A DNA stretch of 41,423 nucleotides, from the NCBI GenBank assembly GCA_946223375.1, contig CAMICU010000011.1, forward strand, positions 1-41,423, given 5' to 3'. The notes under the pieces are model-generated. The model worked only from the letters and a program-made list of their open reading frames with translations, searched no databases and was not told the origin of the DNA. The DNA is from an uncultured Stenotrophomonas sp. GTDB lineage: Bacteria > Pseudomonadota > Gammaproteobacteria > Xanthomonadales > Xanthomonadaceae. Positions within the stretch are counted from its first letter, which is position 1; each line of letters opens with the position of its first letter. Shown in pieces: positions 8,174 to 15,824 of this stretch. Made by a program: the position numbers and the translations under genes.

Positions 8174-8858
8174 GCGCGTGCTTGCCGCGCTGCTGATCGC
8201 CAGTGGCGGCGCGGCGGCGGTGGAGATCTCGCCGGCGACGACGCCGGCACAGGCCGGCATCGTCGATGTCGGCACGCTCGCCCCCGGCATCACGCTGGAC
8301 ATGCGCTACGCCGGCACCGACAACTTCACCGGTCGCGTCGTGCCCGGCTACGAGGCGCCGCGCTGCTATCTGCTGCGGCCGGTGGCCGAGGCGCTGGCGC
8401 GCGTGCAGCGGCAGCTGCAGGCGCAGGGCTATGCGCTGCAGCTGTTCGACTGCTATCGCCCGGCGCACTCGGTGACTGCGTTCGTGGCCTGGGCGCATGA
8501 CCTGGCCGACCAGCAGGCCAAGGCGCGCTACTACCCCAACGTGGACAAGCGCCGCCTGCTCGATGGCTACATCGCCGAGACCTCCGGCCACAGCCGCGCG
8601 GCGACGGTGGACCTGGGCCTGCTGGACTGCCGCAGCGGCGACTGCGTGGCGGTGGACATGGGGACCGGCTTCGACTACTTCGACCCGCTGGCGCACACCG
8701 CCAGCCCGGACATCACCGCGCCGCAGCGGCGCAACCGCCAGCAGCTGCTGGACGCGATGCAGGCCGAGGGGTTCGCCAACTACGCGATGGAGTGGTGGCA
8801 CTTCACCTTCAGGCCGGAGCCGACCCCGGAAACCGCCTACGATTTTCCGGTCCGCTGA
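8154..8858 (+). CDS. D-alanyl-D-alanine dipeptidase, VanX/DdpX family (peptidase M15D)
   Basis: About 234 residues from the GTG at 8154; an ATG at 8127 would extend it 9 residues further into the upstream gene. Either start overlaps the S12 hydrolase, so the two are co-translated. A short hydrophobic N-terminus (VLAALLIASGGAAA) suggests periplasmic export. The zinc-site motif S-G-H-x6-D reads SGHSRAATVD (H146, D153), and the catalytic Glu and third ligand lie in EWWHF (E213, H216). The family hydrolyses D-Ala-D-Ala. In non-glycopeptide-resistant Gram-negatives (E. coli DdpX) it serves to use D-Ala-D-Ala from murein as carbon or nitrogen source, which fits the cluster. There is no vanHA-like ligase or regulator nearby, so glycopeptide resistance is unlikely. 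Confidence 0.93.
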   Translation: MSATATRRVLAALLIASGGAAAVEISPATTPAQAGIVDVGTLAPGITLDMRYAGTDNFTGRVVPGYEAPRCYLLRPVAEALARVQRQLQAQGYALQLFDCYRPAHSVTAFVAWAHDLADQQAKARYYPNVDKRRLLDGYIAETSGHSRAATVDLGLLDCRSGDCVAVDMGTGFDYFDPLAHTASPDITAPQRRNRQQLLDAMQAEGFANYAMEWWHFTFRPEPTPETAYDFPVR

Positions 8859-8926
8859 TGGCAGCATGGGTCGGGCGAGGGCGCGGCGGGTAGACTGCCG
8901 GCTGTCCCGATGACCTGCACACGCGC

Positions 8927-9307
8927 ATGAACCTGGTTTTGCATTACGGCCTGCTCGGCTCCCTGGAAGCGGCCCTGATCGCGCTGGCGATCGGCTTCGT
9001 GGTATTCGCGCTGTGGTGGCAGGTATGCCGGCGGACCGGGCTGTCGCATGGCCACGCCATTGCCTGGGCCTGCCTTGCCGCGGCGGTGATCGGCGCCGGC
9101 GTCGATGCATGGAACCTGTTCTACCTCGGCATGATGGGGCTGGAGTCGCCGTTCTACGTGCGCCTGGCCCTGGCCCGCATCCACGATCCGGACCAGCTGG
9201 GCACGCGGGTGGTGCTGGAGATCATCGGCGCACTGGTGGGGGTGGGGCTGGGCTGGTGGTTGTTCAGTTCGCGGCCATCTTCCAGCGACACCACCGGTGC
9301 GGACTAA
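8927..9307 (+). CDS. Small membrane protein, unknown function
   Basis: A 126-residue protein with three predicted membrane segments: about 10-32 (LGSLEAALIALAIGFVVFAL), about 42-70 (HAIAWACLAAAVIGAGVD) and about 98-118 (VVLEIIGALVGVGLGWWLF). The tail is polar (SSRPSSSDTTGAD). I do not recognise the family. It follows the dipeptidase gene by 68 bp on the same strand but has no visible functional link to it. Confidence 0.7.
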   Translation: MNLVLHYGLLGSLEAALIALAIGFVVFALWWQVCRRTGLSHGHAIAWACLAAAVIGAGVDAWNLFYLGMMGLESPFYVRLALARIHDPDQLGTRVVLEIIGALVGVGLGWWLFSSRPSSSDTTGAD

Positions 9308-9382
9308 GCGCGGCGCCGCCACGGCATAGGCGCGATGGCTGGAACGCCCGAATCCCCGGGTTACATCCACTTCACGGATGCC

Positions 9383-9421
9383 TAACCACGGCGGTAGAGG
9401 CAACCGGCGGCGCTGTGGTTA
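9383..9421. other. Imperfect hairpin in the 223-bp gap before the EF-hand gene
   Basis: TAACCAC (9383-9389) pairs with GTGGTTA (9415-9421), and the stem continues with one mismatch through GCG. The loop contains GGTAGAGGC. It is not followed by a U-run, so it is not an obvious terminator. It could be a leader structure of the EF-hand gene or a decayed repeat. Nothing else is visible in this gap. Confidence 0.3.
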
Positions 9422-9530
9422 ACAGCGCGTTGCGCGGCGGTTCGCGGGGGCAGTGCGATTCAGTTGCGGCTTGTCAGGGTGGAGGCGTGCGGAGTTTCCG
9501 TGCGTTTCCCCAACAGACGAGGAAGACCTG

Positions 9531-9860
9531 ATGACCCTTCGAAATCGCACCCCGCTGTTCGCCCTGGTTGCCATGGTGGGTTCTGCGCTGGCGATGCCGG
9601 CCATGGCCCAGGATGCACGGGAGCAGGCCGACGCCCGCGCCCAGCAGGCGCAGGAGGCGGCGACCGATGCGTCGACGGCGGACAACGGTGGTGGCCAGAC
9701 CTGGGCCAGCGTCGATACCGACGGTGACGGCAGCATCAGCAAGGCCGAGTCGCAGGCCAATGCCGGCCTGGCACAGGTGTTCGACGAAGCCGATGCCGAC
9801 AAGGACGGCAAGCTGACCCCGGACGAGTACCGCGTCTTCGCGGCCAAGCAGCAGAAGTAA
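9531..9860 (+). CDS. Secreted EF-hand calcium-binding protein
   Basis: A 109-residue protein starting at the ATG at 9531 behind GAGGAAG. A signal peptide (LFALVAMVGSALAMPAMAQ) leads to an Ala/Gln-rich linker and two EF-hand loops, DTDGDGSISKAE (about residues 63-74) and DADKDGKLTPDE (about 87-98). Both carry Asp/Asn at positions 1, 3 and 5 and Glu at 12, so both should bind calcium. Such short periplasmic EF-hand proteins are frequent in Xanthomonadaceae, with unknown partners. The gene stands alone between a membrane-protein gene and a HAD phosphatase gene, and a hairpin follows its stop. Confidence 0.88.
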   Translation: MTLRNRTPLFALVAMVGSALAMPAMAQDAREQADARAQQAQEAATDASTADNGGGQTWASVDTDGDGSISKAESQANAGLAQVFDEADADKDGKLTPDEYRVFAAKQQK

Positions 9861-9869
9861 GCGGTCCAT

Positions 9870-9902
9870 CCTTCCCCGTGCCGCAGGCCGGTGCGGGGAA
9901 GG
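9870..9902 (+). terminator. Candidate terminator hairpin after the EF-hand gene
   Basis: Arms CCTTCCCCG (9870-9878) and CGGGGAAGG (9894-9902) pair perfectly over 9 bp around a 15-nt loop, starting 10 bp after the stop. No U-tract follows, so termination is plausible but not assured. Confidence 0.45.
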
Positions 9903-10057
9903 GCGGCAGCGGGTCGCGTCCGGCGTGGCCCGCTGCCGTGCAACCTGGCTGCCTCGTGCGATACCCGGGCGGGGGGGCGGCAGGCAACGGGCGGCAGGCC
10001 ACTGGGGCGGGCTGGGGCGCGCCGCAGGCGCGGCAGCCACGCGTTATCCTGTGCGGC

Positions 10058-10801
10058 ATGAACGCCAACACCTCCCCCTCCGCCATCGGCCTGGTCGGCT
10101 TTGACGGCGATGACACGCTCTGGAAGAGCGAAGACTATTACCGCCAGGCCGAGCAGGACTTCGAGGCCATCCTCGGCCACTACATCGATCTGCAGGACGC
10201 GCAGACCGCGCAGCACCTGCTCAAGGTCGAACGGCGCAACCTGGAGATCTTCGGCTACGGCGCCAAGGGCATGACCCTGTCGATGCTGGAGGCCGCCATC
10301 GAGCTGACCGCCGAGAAGATCTCCGCCCATGACCTGCACCAGATCATCGAGATCGGCCGCCGCACCCTGCAGCACCCGGTGGACGTCATCGACGGCGTGC
10401 GCGCGGCGGTGGCCGCCATCGCCGCCGAGTACCCGGTGGTGCTGATCACCAAGGGCGACCTGTTCCACCAGGAGCAGAAGATCGAACGGTCCGGGCTGCG
10501 CGACCTGTTCCCGCGCATCGAGATCGTCTCGGAGAAGGATCAGTCCACCTATGCGCGCGTGCTGGCCGAGTTCAACCTGCCGGCCGAGCGCTTCGTGATG
10601 GTCGGCAACTCGCTGCGCTCGGACATCGAGCCGGTGCTGGGCCTGGGCGGCTGGGGCGTCTACACGCCGTATGCGGTCACGTGGGCGCACGAGGCCGAAC
10701 ATGGGGTGTCCGACGATGCGCCGCGCCTGCACCATGCCGACACCGCGCACCAGTGGCCGGAAGCGGTGCGTGCCATCGCCGCGCAGGCACTGGGCGGCTG
10801 A
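10058..10801 (+). CDS. HAD-superfamily hydrolase
   Basis: A 247-residue cytoplasmic protein. Motif I is FDGDDTLW (D16 nucleophile, D18 acid/base), motif II is in VVLITKGD, a conserved Lys lies in IVSEKDQ, and motif IV is MVGNSLRSDIEP. The helical insertion between motif I and II (residues about 25-110) fits a C1-cap haloacid-dehalogenase or phosphatase. The substrate cannot be inferred. The ATG at 10058 is used because the sequence upstream is low-complexity Gly/Ala-coding DNA without conserved features. The next gene begins 2 bp after the stop, so the two are probably co-transcribed. Confidence 0.88.
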   Translation: MNANTSPSAIGLVGFDGDDTLWKSEDYYRQAEQDFEAILGHYIDLQDAQTAQHLLKVERRNLEIFGYGAKGMTLSMLEAAIELTAEKISAHDLHQIIEIGRRTLQHPVDVIDGVRAAVAAIAAEYPVVLITKGDLFHQEQKIERSGLRDLFPRIEIVSEKDQSTYARVLAEFNLPAERFVMVGNSLRSDIEPVLGLGGWGVYTPYAVTWAHEAEHGVSDDAPRLHHADTAHQWPEAVRAIAAQALGG

Positions 10802-10803
10802 AC

Positions 10804-11367
10804 ATGCCGGCCGTCGCGCGCCGTCGCCGCCGATCGCCCCGCCGCTGGTTGCTGCTGGGCGTGCTGGCGCTGCTGCCGCCCGGCCTGCTGGCCCAGCCGG
10901 CACCGCCGCCGGCGAGCCCGGCGGTGGCTGAGTATGCGGCCGGGACCGGCGATGCCTGGCTGGACCGGCAGCTGGCCGACATCAATGCCTACGCCGCCCG
11001 CTACCCGGAGGCCTTCGTCGACGAGCTGGTGCGCTATGCAGGAGCGCGTCCGCGCTACGTGCAGGCGTTGCTGGGCGTGCATGGCTGGAAGCCCGCCGAC
11101 GTCTATTTCGCCTGCATGTGGGGCCAGGTGACCGGCACCAGTTGCCGTGAGCCGGTGCGCGCCCGCAGCGCACTCCCGCAGGCCGGCTGGAAGGCGGTGG
11201 TGGAGACCCTGCAGCCGGCACCGGACAACCTGCATTGGCGCGCGCTGCGCCATGCCGTTGTCGCCAGCTACGACCACTGGGACCGGCCGATCACCCTGGA
11301 TGCGCTGCTGCAGCGGCAGCTGGGCGACCGCGCGCGCCGCGACGCGGCGGCACGCAAGGCCGACTGA
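10804..11367 (+). CDS. Secreted protein of unknown function
   Basis: A 187-residue protein starting 2 bp after the HAD gene. The N-terminus is very basic (RRRRRSPRR) followed by a hydrophobic stretch (WLLLGVLALLPPGLLAQ), a signal peptide or signal anchor. The mature part is alpha-helical, with two cysteines (FACMWGQVTGTSC, about residues 103-114) that could form a disulfide in the periplasm. No catalytic motif is recognised. Tight spacing suggests an operon with the HAD hydrolase. Confidence 0.7.
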   Translation: MPAVARRRRRSPRRWLLLGVLALLPPGLLAQPAPPPASPAVAEYAAGTGDAWLDRQLADINAYAARYPEAFVDELVRYAGARPRYVQALLGVHGWKPADVYFACMWGQVTGTSCREPVRARSALPQAGWKAVVETLQPAPDNLHWRALRHAVVASYDHWDRPITLDALLQRQLGDRARRDAAARKAD

Positions 11368-11477
11368 GCCGGGCGGCGGCGCCATCGCGGCGGGCATTGC
11401 TGCCCTGCGGATAGGCGCCGCACCACATTCCGGGCGAAAATGGGCGCTCCCTCGATTCCGCGCCAGTGCACTCCGTC

Positions 11478-12845
11478 ATGACCGCCGACCGTTTCGTTTC
11501 CGCCGACCACATCCGCAGCCTGTTCTCGCAGGCGATGTCGCACATGTACCGCACCGAAGTGCCGCTGTACGGCACCCTGGTCGAGCTGGTCGGGCAGATC
11601 AACGCCGAGGTGCTGGCCGCGCAGCCGGAACTGGCCGCGCAGATGGAGCGCAGCGGCGAGCGGGAGCGGCTGGACGTCGAACGCCACGGCGCGATCCGCG
11701 TCGGCACCGCACAGGAGCTGGCCACGCTGGGACGCCTGTTCGCGGTGATGGGCATGCAGCCGGTGGGCTACTACGACCTGTCGGTGGCCGGCGTGCCGGT
11801 ACATTCCACCGCATTCCGCCCGGTCGACAACGAGGCGCTCAAGCGCAACCCGTTCCGCGTGTTCACCTCGCTGCTGCGGCTGGAGCTGATCGAGGATGCC
11901 GAACTGCGCACGCAGGCCGCCGCGATCCTGGCCCGCCGCAACATCTTCACCGCCGGCGTGCTGGCGCTGATCGAACAGTGCGAGCGTGACGGCGGGCTGG
12001 GCGAGGACGATGCCTGGCGTTTCGTCGTGGAAGCGCTGGAAACCTTCCGCTGGCACAACGAGGCCACCGTGTCGCTGGCGACCTATCACGCGCTGCACGG
12101 CGCGCATCGGCTGGTGGCCGACGTGGTCAGCTTCCGCGGCCCGCACATCAACCACCTCACCCCGCGCACGCTGGACATCGACGCGGCGCAGGCGGCGATG
12201 CACGCACGCGGCCTGGCCGCCAAGGCGGTGATCGAAGGCCCGCCGCGCCGCGCCTGCCCGATCCTGCTGCGCCAGACCAGCTTCAAGGCCCTGGAGGAGA
12301 TGGTGCATTTCCCCTCCGGCGCGGACAACGAGGCCGGCACCCACACCGCGCGTTTCGGCGAGATCGAGCAGCGCGGCCTGGCGCTCACGCCGAAGGGCCG
12401 CGCGCTGTACGACACGCTGTTGGCACAGGCGCGCGAGAGCGATGGCGCGGGCAGCACCGGCGGTGATTACGTGCAGCGCCTGCAGGCGGCATTTGCCGGC
12501 TTCCCCGACCAGCATGACGTGCTGCGCCGCGAAGGCCTGGGCTATTACCGCTACGCGTTGACCGAGGCCGGCCGCAACACGCCGGCCGACGCGCGCGCGC
12601 TGCCGGCCGAGGTGCTGATCGCGCGTGGCCTGGCCACCGCCGACCCGATCATCTACGAGGATTTCCTGCCGGTCAGCGCCGCGGGCATCTTCCAGTCCAA
12701 CCTCGGCGGCGACGAGCAGCGGGCGTACGCCGCGCGCGCCAACCGTGAGGCGTTCGAGCAGGCCCTGGGGGCAACGGTGCACGACGAGTTCGCCATCTAC
12801 GAGCGGATGCAGGCCGAATCGCTGGCGAGCCTGTCCGCGGCCTGA
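11478..12845 (+). CDS. hglS: 2-oxoadipate dioxygenase/decarboxylase, HglS/YdcJ family (DUF1338)
   Basis: A 455-residue protein from the ATG at 11478; a GTG at 11466 would add four residues. It matches the DUF1338/YdcJ family along its whole length: VHSTAFRPVDNEALKRNPFR (about 108-127), PHINHLTPRTLDID with H223/H226, EMVHFPSGADNEAGTHTARF (about 275-294) and FGEIEQRGLALT with E295/E297. Pseudomonas HglS, an iron-dependent enzyme of this vicinal-oxygen-chelate-like family, converts 2-oxoadipate to 2-hydroxyglutarate in D-lysine catabolism; the His/His/Glu residues seen here would be its metal ligands. No other lysine-catabolic gene is nearby, so the physiological role here is less certain than the family. 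It was previously annotated only as a domain of unknown function. Confidence 0.85.
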   Translation: MTADRFVSADHIRSLFSQAMSHMYRTEVPLYGTLVELVGQINAEVLAAQPELAAQMERSGERERLDVERHGAIRVGTAQELATLGRLFAVMGMQPVGYYDLSVAGVPVHSTAFRPVDNEALKRNPFRVFTSLLRLELIEDAELRTQAAAILARRNIFTAGVLALIEQCERDGGLGEDDAWRFVVEALETFRWHNEATVSLATYHALHGAHRLVADVVSFRGPHINHLTPRTLDIDAAQAAMHARGLAAKAVIEGPPRRACPILLRQTSFKALEEMVHFPSGADNEAGTHTARFGEIEQRGLALTPKGRALYDTLLAQARESDGAGSTGGDYVQRLQAAFAGFPDQHDVLRREGLGYYRYALTEAGRNTPADARALPAEVLIARGLATADPIIYEDFLPVSAAGIFQSNLGGDEQRAYAARANREAFEQALGATVHDEFAIYERMQAESLASLSAA

Positions 12846-12858
12846 GCCGGCGCGCGGT

Positions 12859-12891
12859 ACGCCGGCCCCGGCAGCATGCGGTGGCCGGCGT
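12859..12891 (+). terminator. GC-rich hairpin after the DUF1338 gene
   Basis: ACGCCGGCC (12859-12867) and GGCCGGCGT (12883-12891) form a perfect 9-bp stem around a 15-nt loop, 14 bp after the stop. No U-tract follows, so it may be a weak terminator or an mRNA-stabilising hairpin. Confidence 0.4.
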
Positions 12892-12968
12892 GAATGGGCG
12901 TTGCGCTGCCCCCGGGTAGGATCTCCGGCAGACCGCATCACGGTGATGCCGCGGCAACGGGGATGGCG

Positions 12969-14087
12969 ATGAAAACGACGTTTTCCGCATTGCTGGTTGT
13001 GCTGTTGCTGGCGGCTGTGCCGGCCGCGGCGGCACCCGGGCGCATGCTCGAAGCCACCCCGATGCACGATGCGCCGGCGGGTGCCAAGGCATGGCGCATC
13101 CGCTATGAGACCACCGACCTGGATGGCGATCGTGCCGAGTCCACCGGTGTGCTGGTGGTGCCCGAGGGCGACGCCCCGGCGGGTGGCCGCGATGTGGTGG
13201 CGTGGGCCCATGGCACGGTGGGCATTGCCCCGAGCTGCACGCCGCTGCGGACGCTGGACCGGATTCCGGGTTTGAATGAGTTGCTCGCGCATGGCTGGGC
13301 GGTGGTGGCAACCAACTACCCCGGGCTGGGAACGCGCGGTCCGCACGCCTATCTGGTGGGTGACGCGGCGGCTGCGGCGGTGCTGGATTCGGTGCGTGCC
13401 GCGCATGACTTCAGCAATGTGCAGGTGGGGCGACGCTTCATCCCGTGGGGCCACTCGCAGGGCGGGCACGCGGTGCTGTTCAGCGCGCAACGGGCGCAGG
13501 CGTATGCCCCCGAGCTGGAGCTGCTCGGCGTGGCGGCGGTGTCACCGCCCACCGATCTGGGCCGCAACATGCAGCAGGCCGAAGCCACCATTCGTGCGGT
13601 GTTGATCGCCCTTACCGCGCAGAGCTGGTCAAACGTATATGGCGTGGACCTGGCCACCCTCGCCGACCGCACCACGCGCGATGTCATCGAGCGCGCTACC
13701 GCGCGCTGTGATGGTGATCCGTTCTCGGCGGCGGCACTGCTGCGTGCCCTGCGCCTGCGCGCGCGTCTGGGCGGACTGGACCTGACCGAACGCGCGCCAT
13801 GGGACAGCCTGATCGCCCGCAACTCGCTCACCGCGCTGGACGTGCCCGGCGTACCACTGCTGCTGGTGCAGTCCAATGCCGACAAGCTGGTGACCACGCC
13901 GGTCACACAGGCATTCTTCGAGCACAGCTGCCAGCGGGGTGTCGCTGCGCGATACCTGTTGTTGCCGGACACCGGGCATGCCGACACCGCGGCCGCCTCG
14001 GCCGGAGTGGCGGTCACCTGGATGGCTGACCGCTTCGCCGGAAAGCCTGCCGGCAGCGACTGTCCGTCTCCCCCTCCATCGCCGTAA
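12969..14087 (+). CDS. Secreted alpha/beta hydrolase, secretory-lipase type
   Basis: About 372 residues from the ATG at 12969, preferred over 12963 because GGGGA (12959-12963) then sits at normal distance. A signal peptide (FSALLVVLLLAAVPAAAAP) precedes a fold resembling secretory lipases (LIP family, PF03583). The oxyanion-side segment VVAWAHGTVG, the nucleophile elbow GHSQGG (S163), the acid in QSNADKLVT (D305) and the base in DTGHADT (H337) make a complete triad. Likely substrates are ester lipids or small esters in the periplasm or outside the cell; the true substrate is unknown. The short tail PSPPPSP is low-complexity. It is followed 18 bp later by a glutathione S-transferase gene. Confidence 0.87.
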   Translation: MKTTFSALLVVLLLAAVPAAAAPGRMLEATPMHDAPAGAKAWRIRYETTDLDGDRAESTGVLVVPEGDAPAGGRDVVAWAHGTVGIAPSCTPLRTLDRIPGLNELLAHGWAVVATNYPGLGTRGPHAYLVGDAAAAAVLDSVRAAHDFSNVQVGRRFIPWGHSQGGHAVLFSAQRAQAYAPELELLGVAAVSPPTDLGRNMQQAEATIRAVLIALTAQSWSNVYGVDLATLADRTTRDVIERATARCDGDPFSAAALLRALRLRARLGGLDLTERAPWDSLIARNSLTALDVPGVPLLLVQSNADKLVTTPVTQAFFEHSCQRGVAARYLLLPDTGHADTAAASAGVAVTWMADRFAGKPAGSDCPSPPPSP

Positions 14088-14105
14088 GCAACCGGAGCGA
14101 CCGCC

Positions 14106-14765
14106 ATGGCACTGCTGCTGTATGGACATCCGTTCTCCTCGTACACGCAGAAGGTGCTGATCGCGCTGTACGAGAACGACATGCCGTTCGCGTTCCGCTG
14201 CATCGGGCCGGAGGCGCCGGCGCATGTCGCCGAATGGTTGGGACGCTGGCCGATCGGCAAGTTCCCGCTGCTGGTGGATGGCGCGCGCACGCTGGTGGAG
14301 ACCAGCATCATCATCGAGTACCTGCAGCTGCGGCATCCCGGGCCGGTGCGCCTGCTGCCCGATGACGCGCTGCAGGCGCTCGAGGTCCGCTTCATGGACC
14401 GCGTGTTCGACCTGCATGTGATGAGCCCGGTGCAGCACGCGGTGGCGATGGCGTTGAGCGGTGACGCGGACAGGGCGCGGGACGGACGGGCGTTGGCGGC
14501 GCAACAGCTGGAACGCGCCTACGGCTGGCTGGAAGCGCAGCTGCCCGGCCGGTCGTGGGCGTGCGGCGCGCACTTCAGCCTGGCCGACTGCGCGGCGGCG
14601 CCGGCCCTGTTCTATGCCGACTGGACCCACCCGATCGGCGATGCGTATCCGCGGCTGCGCGACTATCGCGGCCGCCTGCTGCAGCGCCCGGCCTATGCGC
14701 GCGCGGTGGACGAGGCGCGGCCGTACCGCGCGCTGTTTCCGCTCGGCGCGCCGGACCGCGACTGA
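14106..14765 (+). CDS. Glutathione S-transferase family protein
   Basis: A 219-residue cytoplasmic protein. The N-terminal thioredoxin-like domain begins LLLYGHPFSSYTQKVLIALY, with a Ser-Ser pair where a catalytic Ser or Cys is expected, then the cis-proline region GKFPLLVDG (about 56-64) and the glutathione-binding VETSIIIEYL (Glu/Thr/Ser, about 69-78). The helical C-terminal domain carries the N-capping motif FSLADCAAAPAL. No substrate can be predicted. It starts 18 bp downstream of the hydrolase gene, so it may share its transcript. Confidence 0.9.
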   Translation: MALLLYGHPFSSYTQKVLIALYENDMPFAFRCIGPEAPAHVAEWLGRWPIGKFPLLVDGARTLVETSIIIEYLQLRHPGPVRLLPDDALQALEVRFMDRVFDLHVMSPVQHAVAMALSGDADRARDGRALAAQQLERAYGWLEAQLPGRSWACGAHFSLADCAAAPALFYADWTHPIGDAYPRLRDYRGRLLQRPAYARAVDEARPYRALFPLGAPDRD

Positions 14766-14778
14766 GCCCGCGCGGGGC

Positions 14779-15138
14779 TTACCGCTGCAGATCGACCAGT
14801 GGCGCGAAGCCGCCGTAGATCAACCGCTTGCCATCGAACGGCATCGGGTTGTTGGCCGGGTCCATGCGCGGATCGTCCATCATCTTCTGCATGCCGATAT
14901 CGCGGGTGGCCTTGTCCGGCCACTCGATCCAGGAGAACACCACCGTCTCCTCGGCGGTGGCCTGCACGGCGCGGAAGAAGTCGGTGAGCTGGCCGTGCGG
15001 CACGTCATCGCCCCAGCACTCGACCACGCGCAGCGCGCCGAACTCGATGAACAACGCATCGCCCTGGCGGGCGTGGGCAATGAACTTCTCCTTGTTGGCG
15101 GTGGGAACGGCGGCGACGAATCCATCGACATACGACAT
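14779..15138 (-). CDS. DUF1428 family protein (YbaA-like)
   Basis: A 119-residue cytoplasmic protein starting MSYVDGFVAAVPTANKEKFI. The pattern ALRVVECWGDDVP, VFSWIEWPDKATRD and DDPRMDPANNPMPFDGKRLIYGGF is diagnostic of the DUF1428/YbaA dimeric alpha-beta-barrel family. The function is unknown; the ferredoxin-like fold resembles YCII/ABM monooxygenase-like proteins. An in-frame ATG lies upstream, but the added residues are Arg/Cys-rich and unconserved in character. It is convergent with the GST gene (13 bp apart). Confidence 0.9.
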   Translation of the reverse strand: MSYVDGFVAAVPTANKEKFIAHARQGDALFIEFGALRVVECWGDDVPHGQLTDFFRAVQATAEETVVFSWIEWPDKATRDIGMQKMMDDPRMDPANNPMPFDGKRLIYGGFAPLVDLQR

Positions 15139-15307
15139 GGGCGACCTCGGCGGGCATGACAGCCATCGTGACTGTCTTCGTGCGATGCGCGGCCCACGTT
15201 CCACCCCGCGCCGTTGCGCGCATGTGCAGAAACCGCAAAGCCGCCAATTCATGTTTCCCACTGGCCTATCATCGGCGCACGTCATTCACGCAGGGAGCAG
15301 CAGGACA

Positions 15308-15799
15308 ATGATGAAGAACCATCGGAACGCGGCGGTGCTCATGGTGGTGCTGGGGCTGGTGGCCTGCACCGGCCCGGCACCGGCACCGGCACCGGCACCG
15401 GAGGCGCAGGCCGCGCCGTCATCGGCAGCGTCAACGCCGGCCGTGGACAGCGCGGTGGTCGATGCGCCGGGCGGCGCGACCCAGGCCTGCATGATCGCCG
15501 GCGAGTTCCAGCTGATGGGCCAGACCCTGCGTTCGCGCGACTGCGTGCAGGCCGGGGCCGACACGCCGCGCGCGGAGCTGGAGAACCTCTGCAACGGTTT
15601 GGCGCAGACCTCGGCCCAGCTCGGCGGCAAGGCCGGTGAGGTCACCTACCTGGACGCCTGTCCGTCGCCGGCGCAGGGCCGTTGCAGCGGCCTGTTCGGC
15701 AGGACGTACGACGGCTTCTACTACGAGCGCTCGGCGCAGGACCTGGCCGGGTTGCCGGACAGCTGCGCGCAGGGCGGCGGCACCTGGTCGGCGGGCTGA
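15308..15799 (+). CDS. Lipoprotein of unknown function
   Basis: A 163-residue protein from the first of two adjacent ATGs (15308, 15311). The signal peptide ends in the lipobox LVAC (about residues 17-20), then a Pro-Ala repeat linker (PAPAPAPAPE). The mature part has six cysteines (ACMIAGEF, RDCVQAG, LENLCNG, LDACPSP, GRCSGLFG, PDSCAQGG), suggesting disulfides and a compact secreted domain. The residue after the lipid-modified Cys is Thr, not Asp, consistent with transport to the outer membrane. No family is recognised. Confidence 0.82.
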   Translation: MMKNHRNAAVLMVVLGLVACTGPAPAPAPAPEAQAAPSSAASTPAVDSAVVDAPGGATQACMIAGEFQLMGQTLRSRDCVQAGADTPRAELENLCNGLAQTSAQLGGKAGEVTYLDACPSPAQGRCSGLFGRTYDGFYYERSAQDLAGLPDSCAQGGGTWSAG

Positions 15800-15824
15800 G
15801 CGCACACCGGCAGCGGCGCGACGC

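Noticed and set aside
6605..8858. Beta-lactamase-family gene plus VanX-type gene as an antibiotic-resistance island
   Set aside because: No vanH/vanA-type ligase, no two-component regulator and no mobile-element signs are present. The context with a dipeptide epimerase and NlpC/P60 peptidase favours murein-peptide catabolism.
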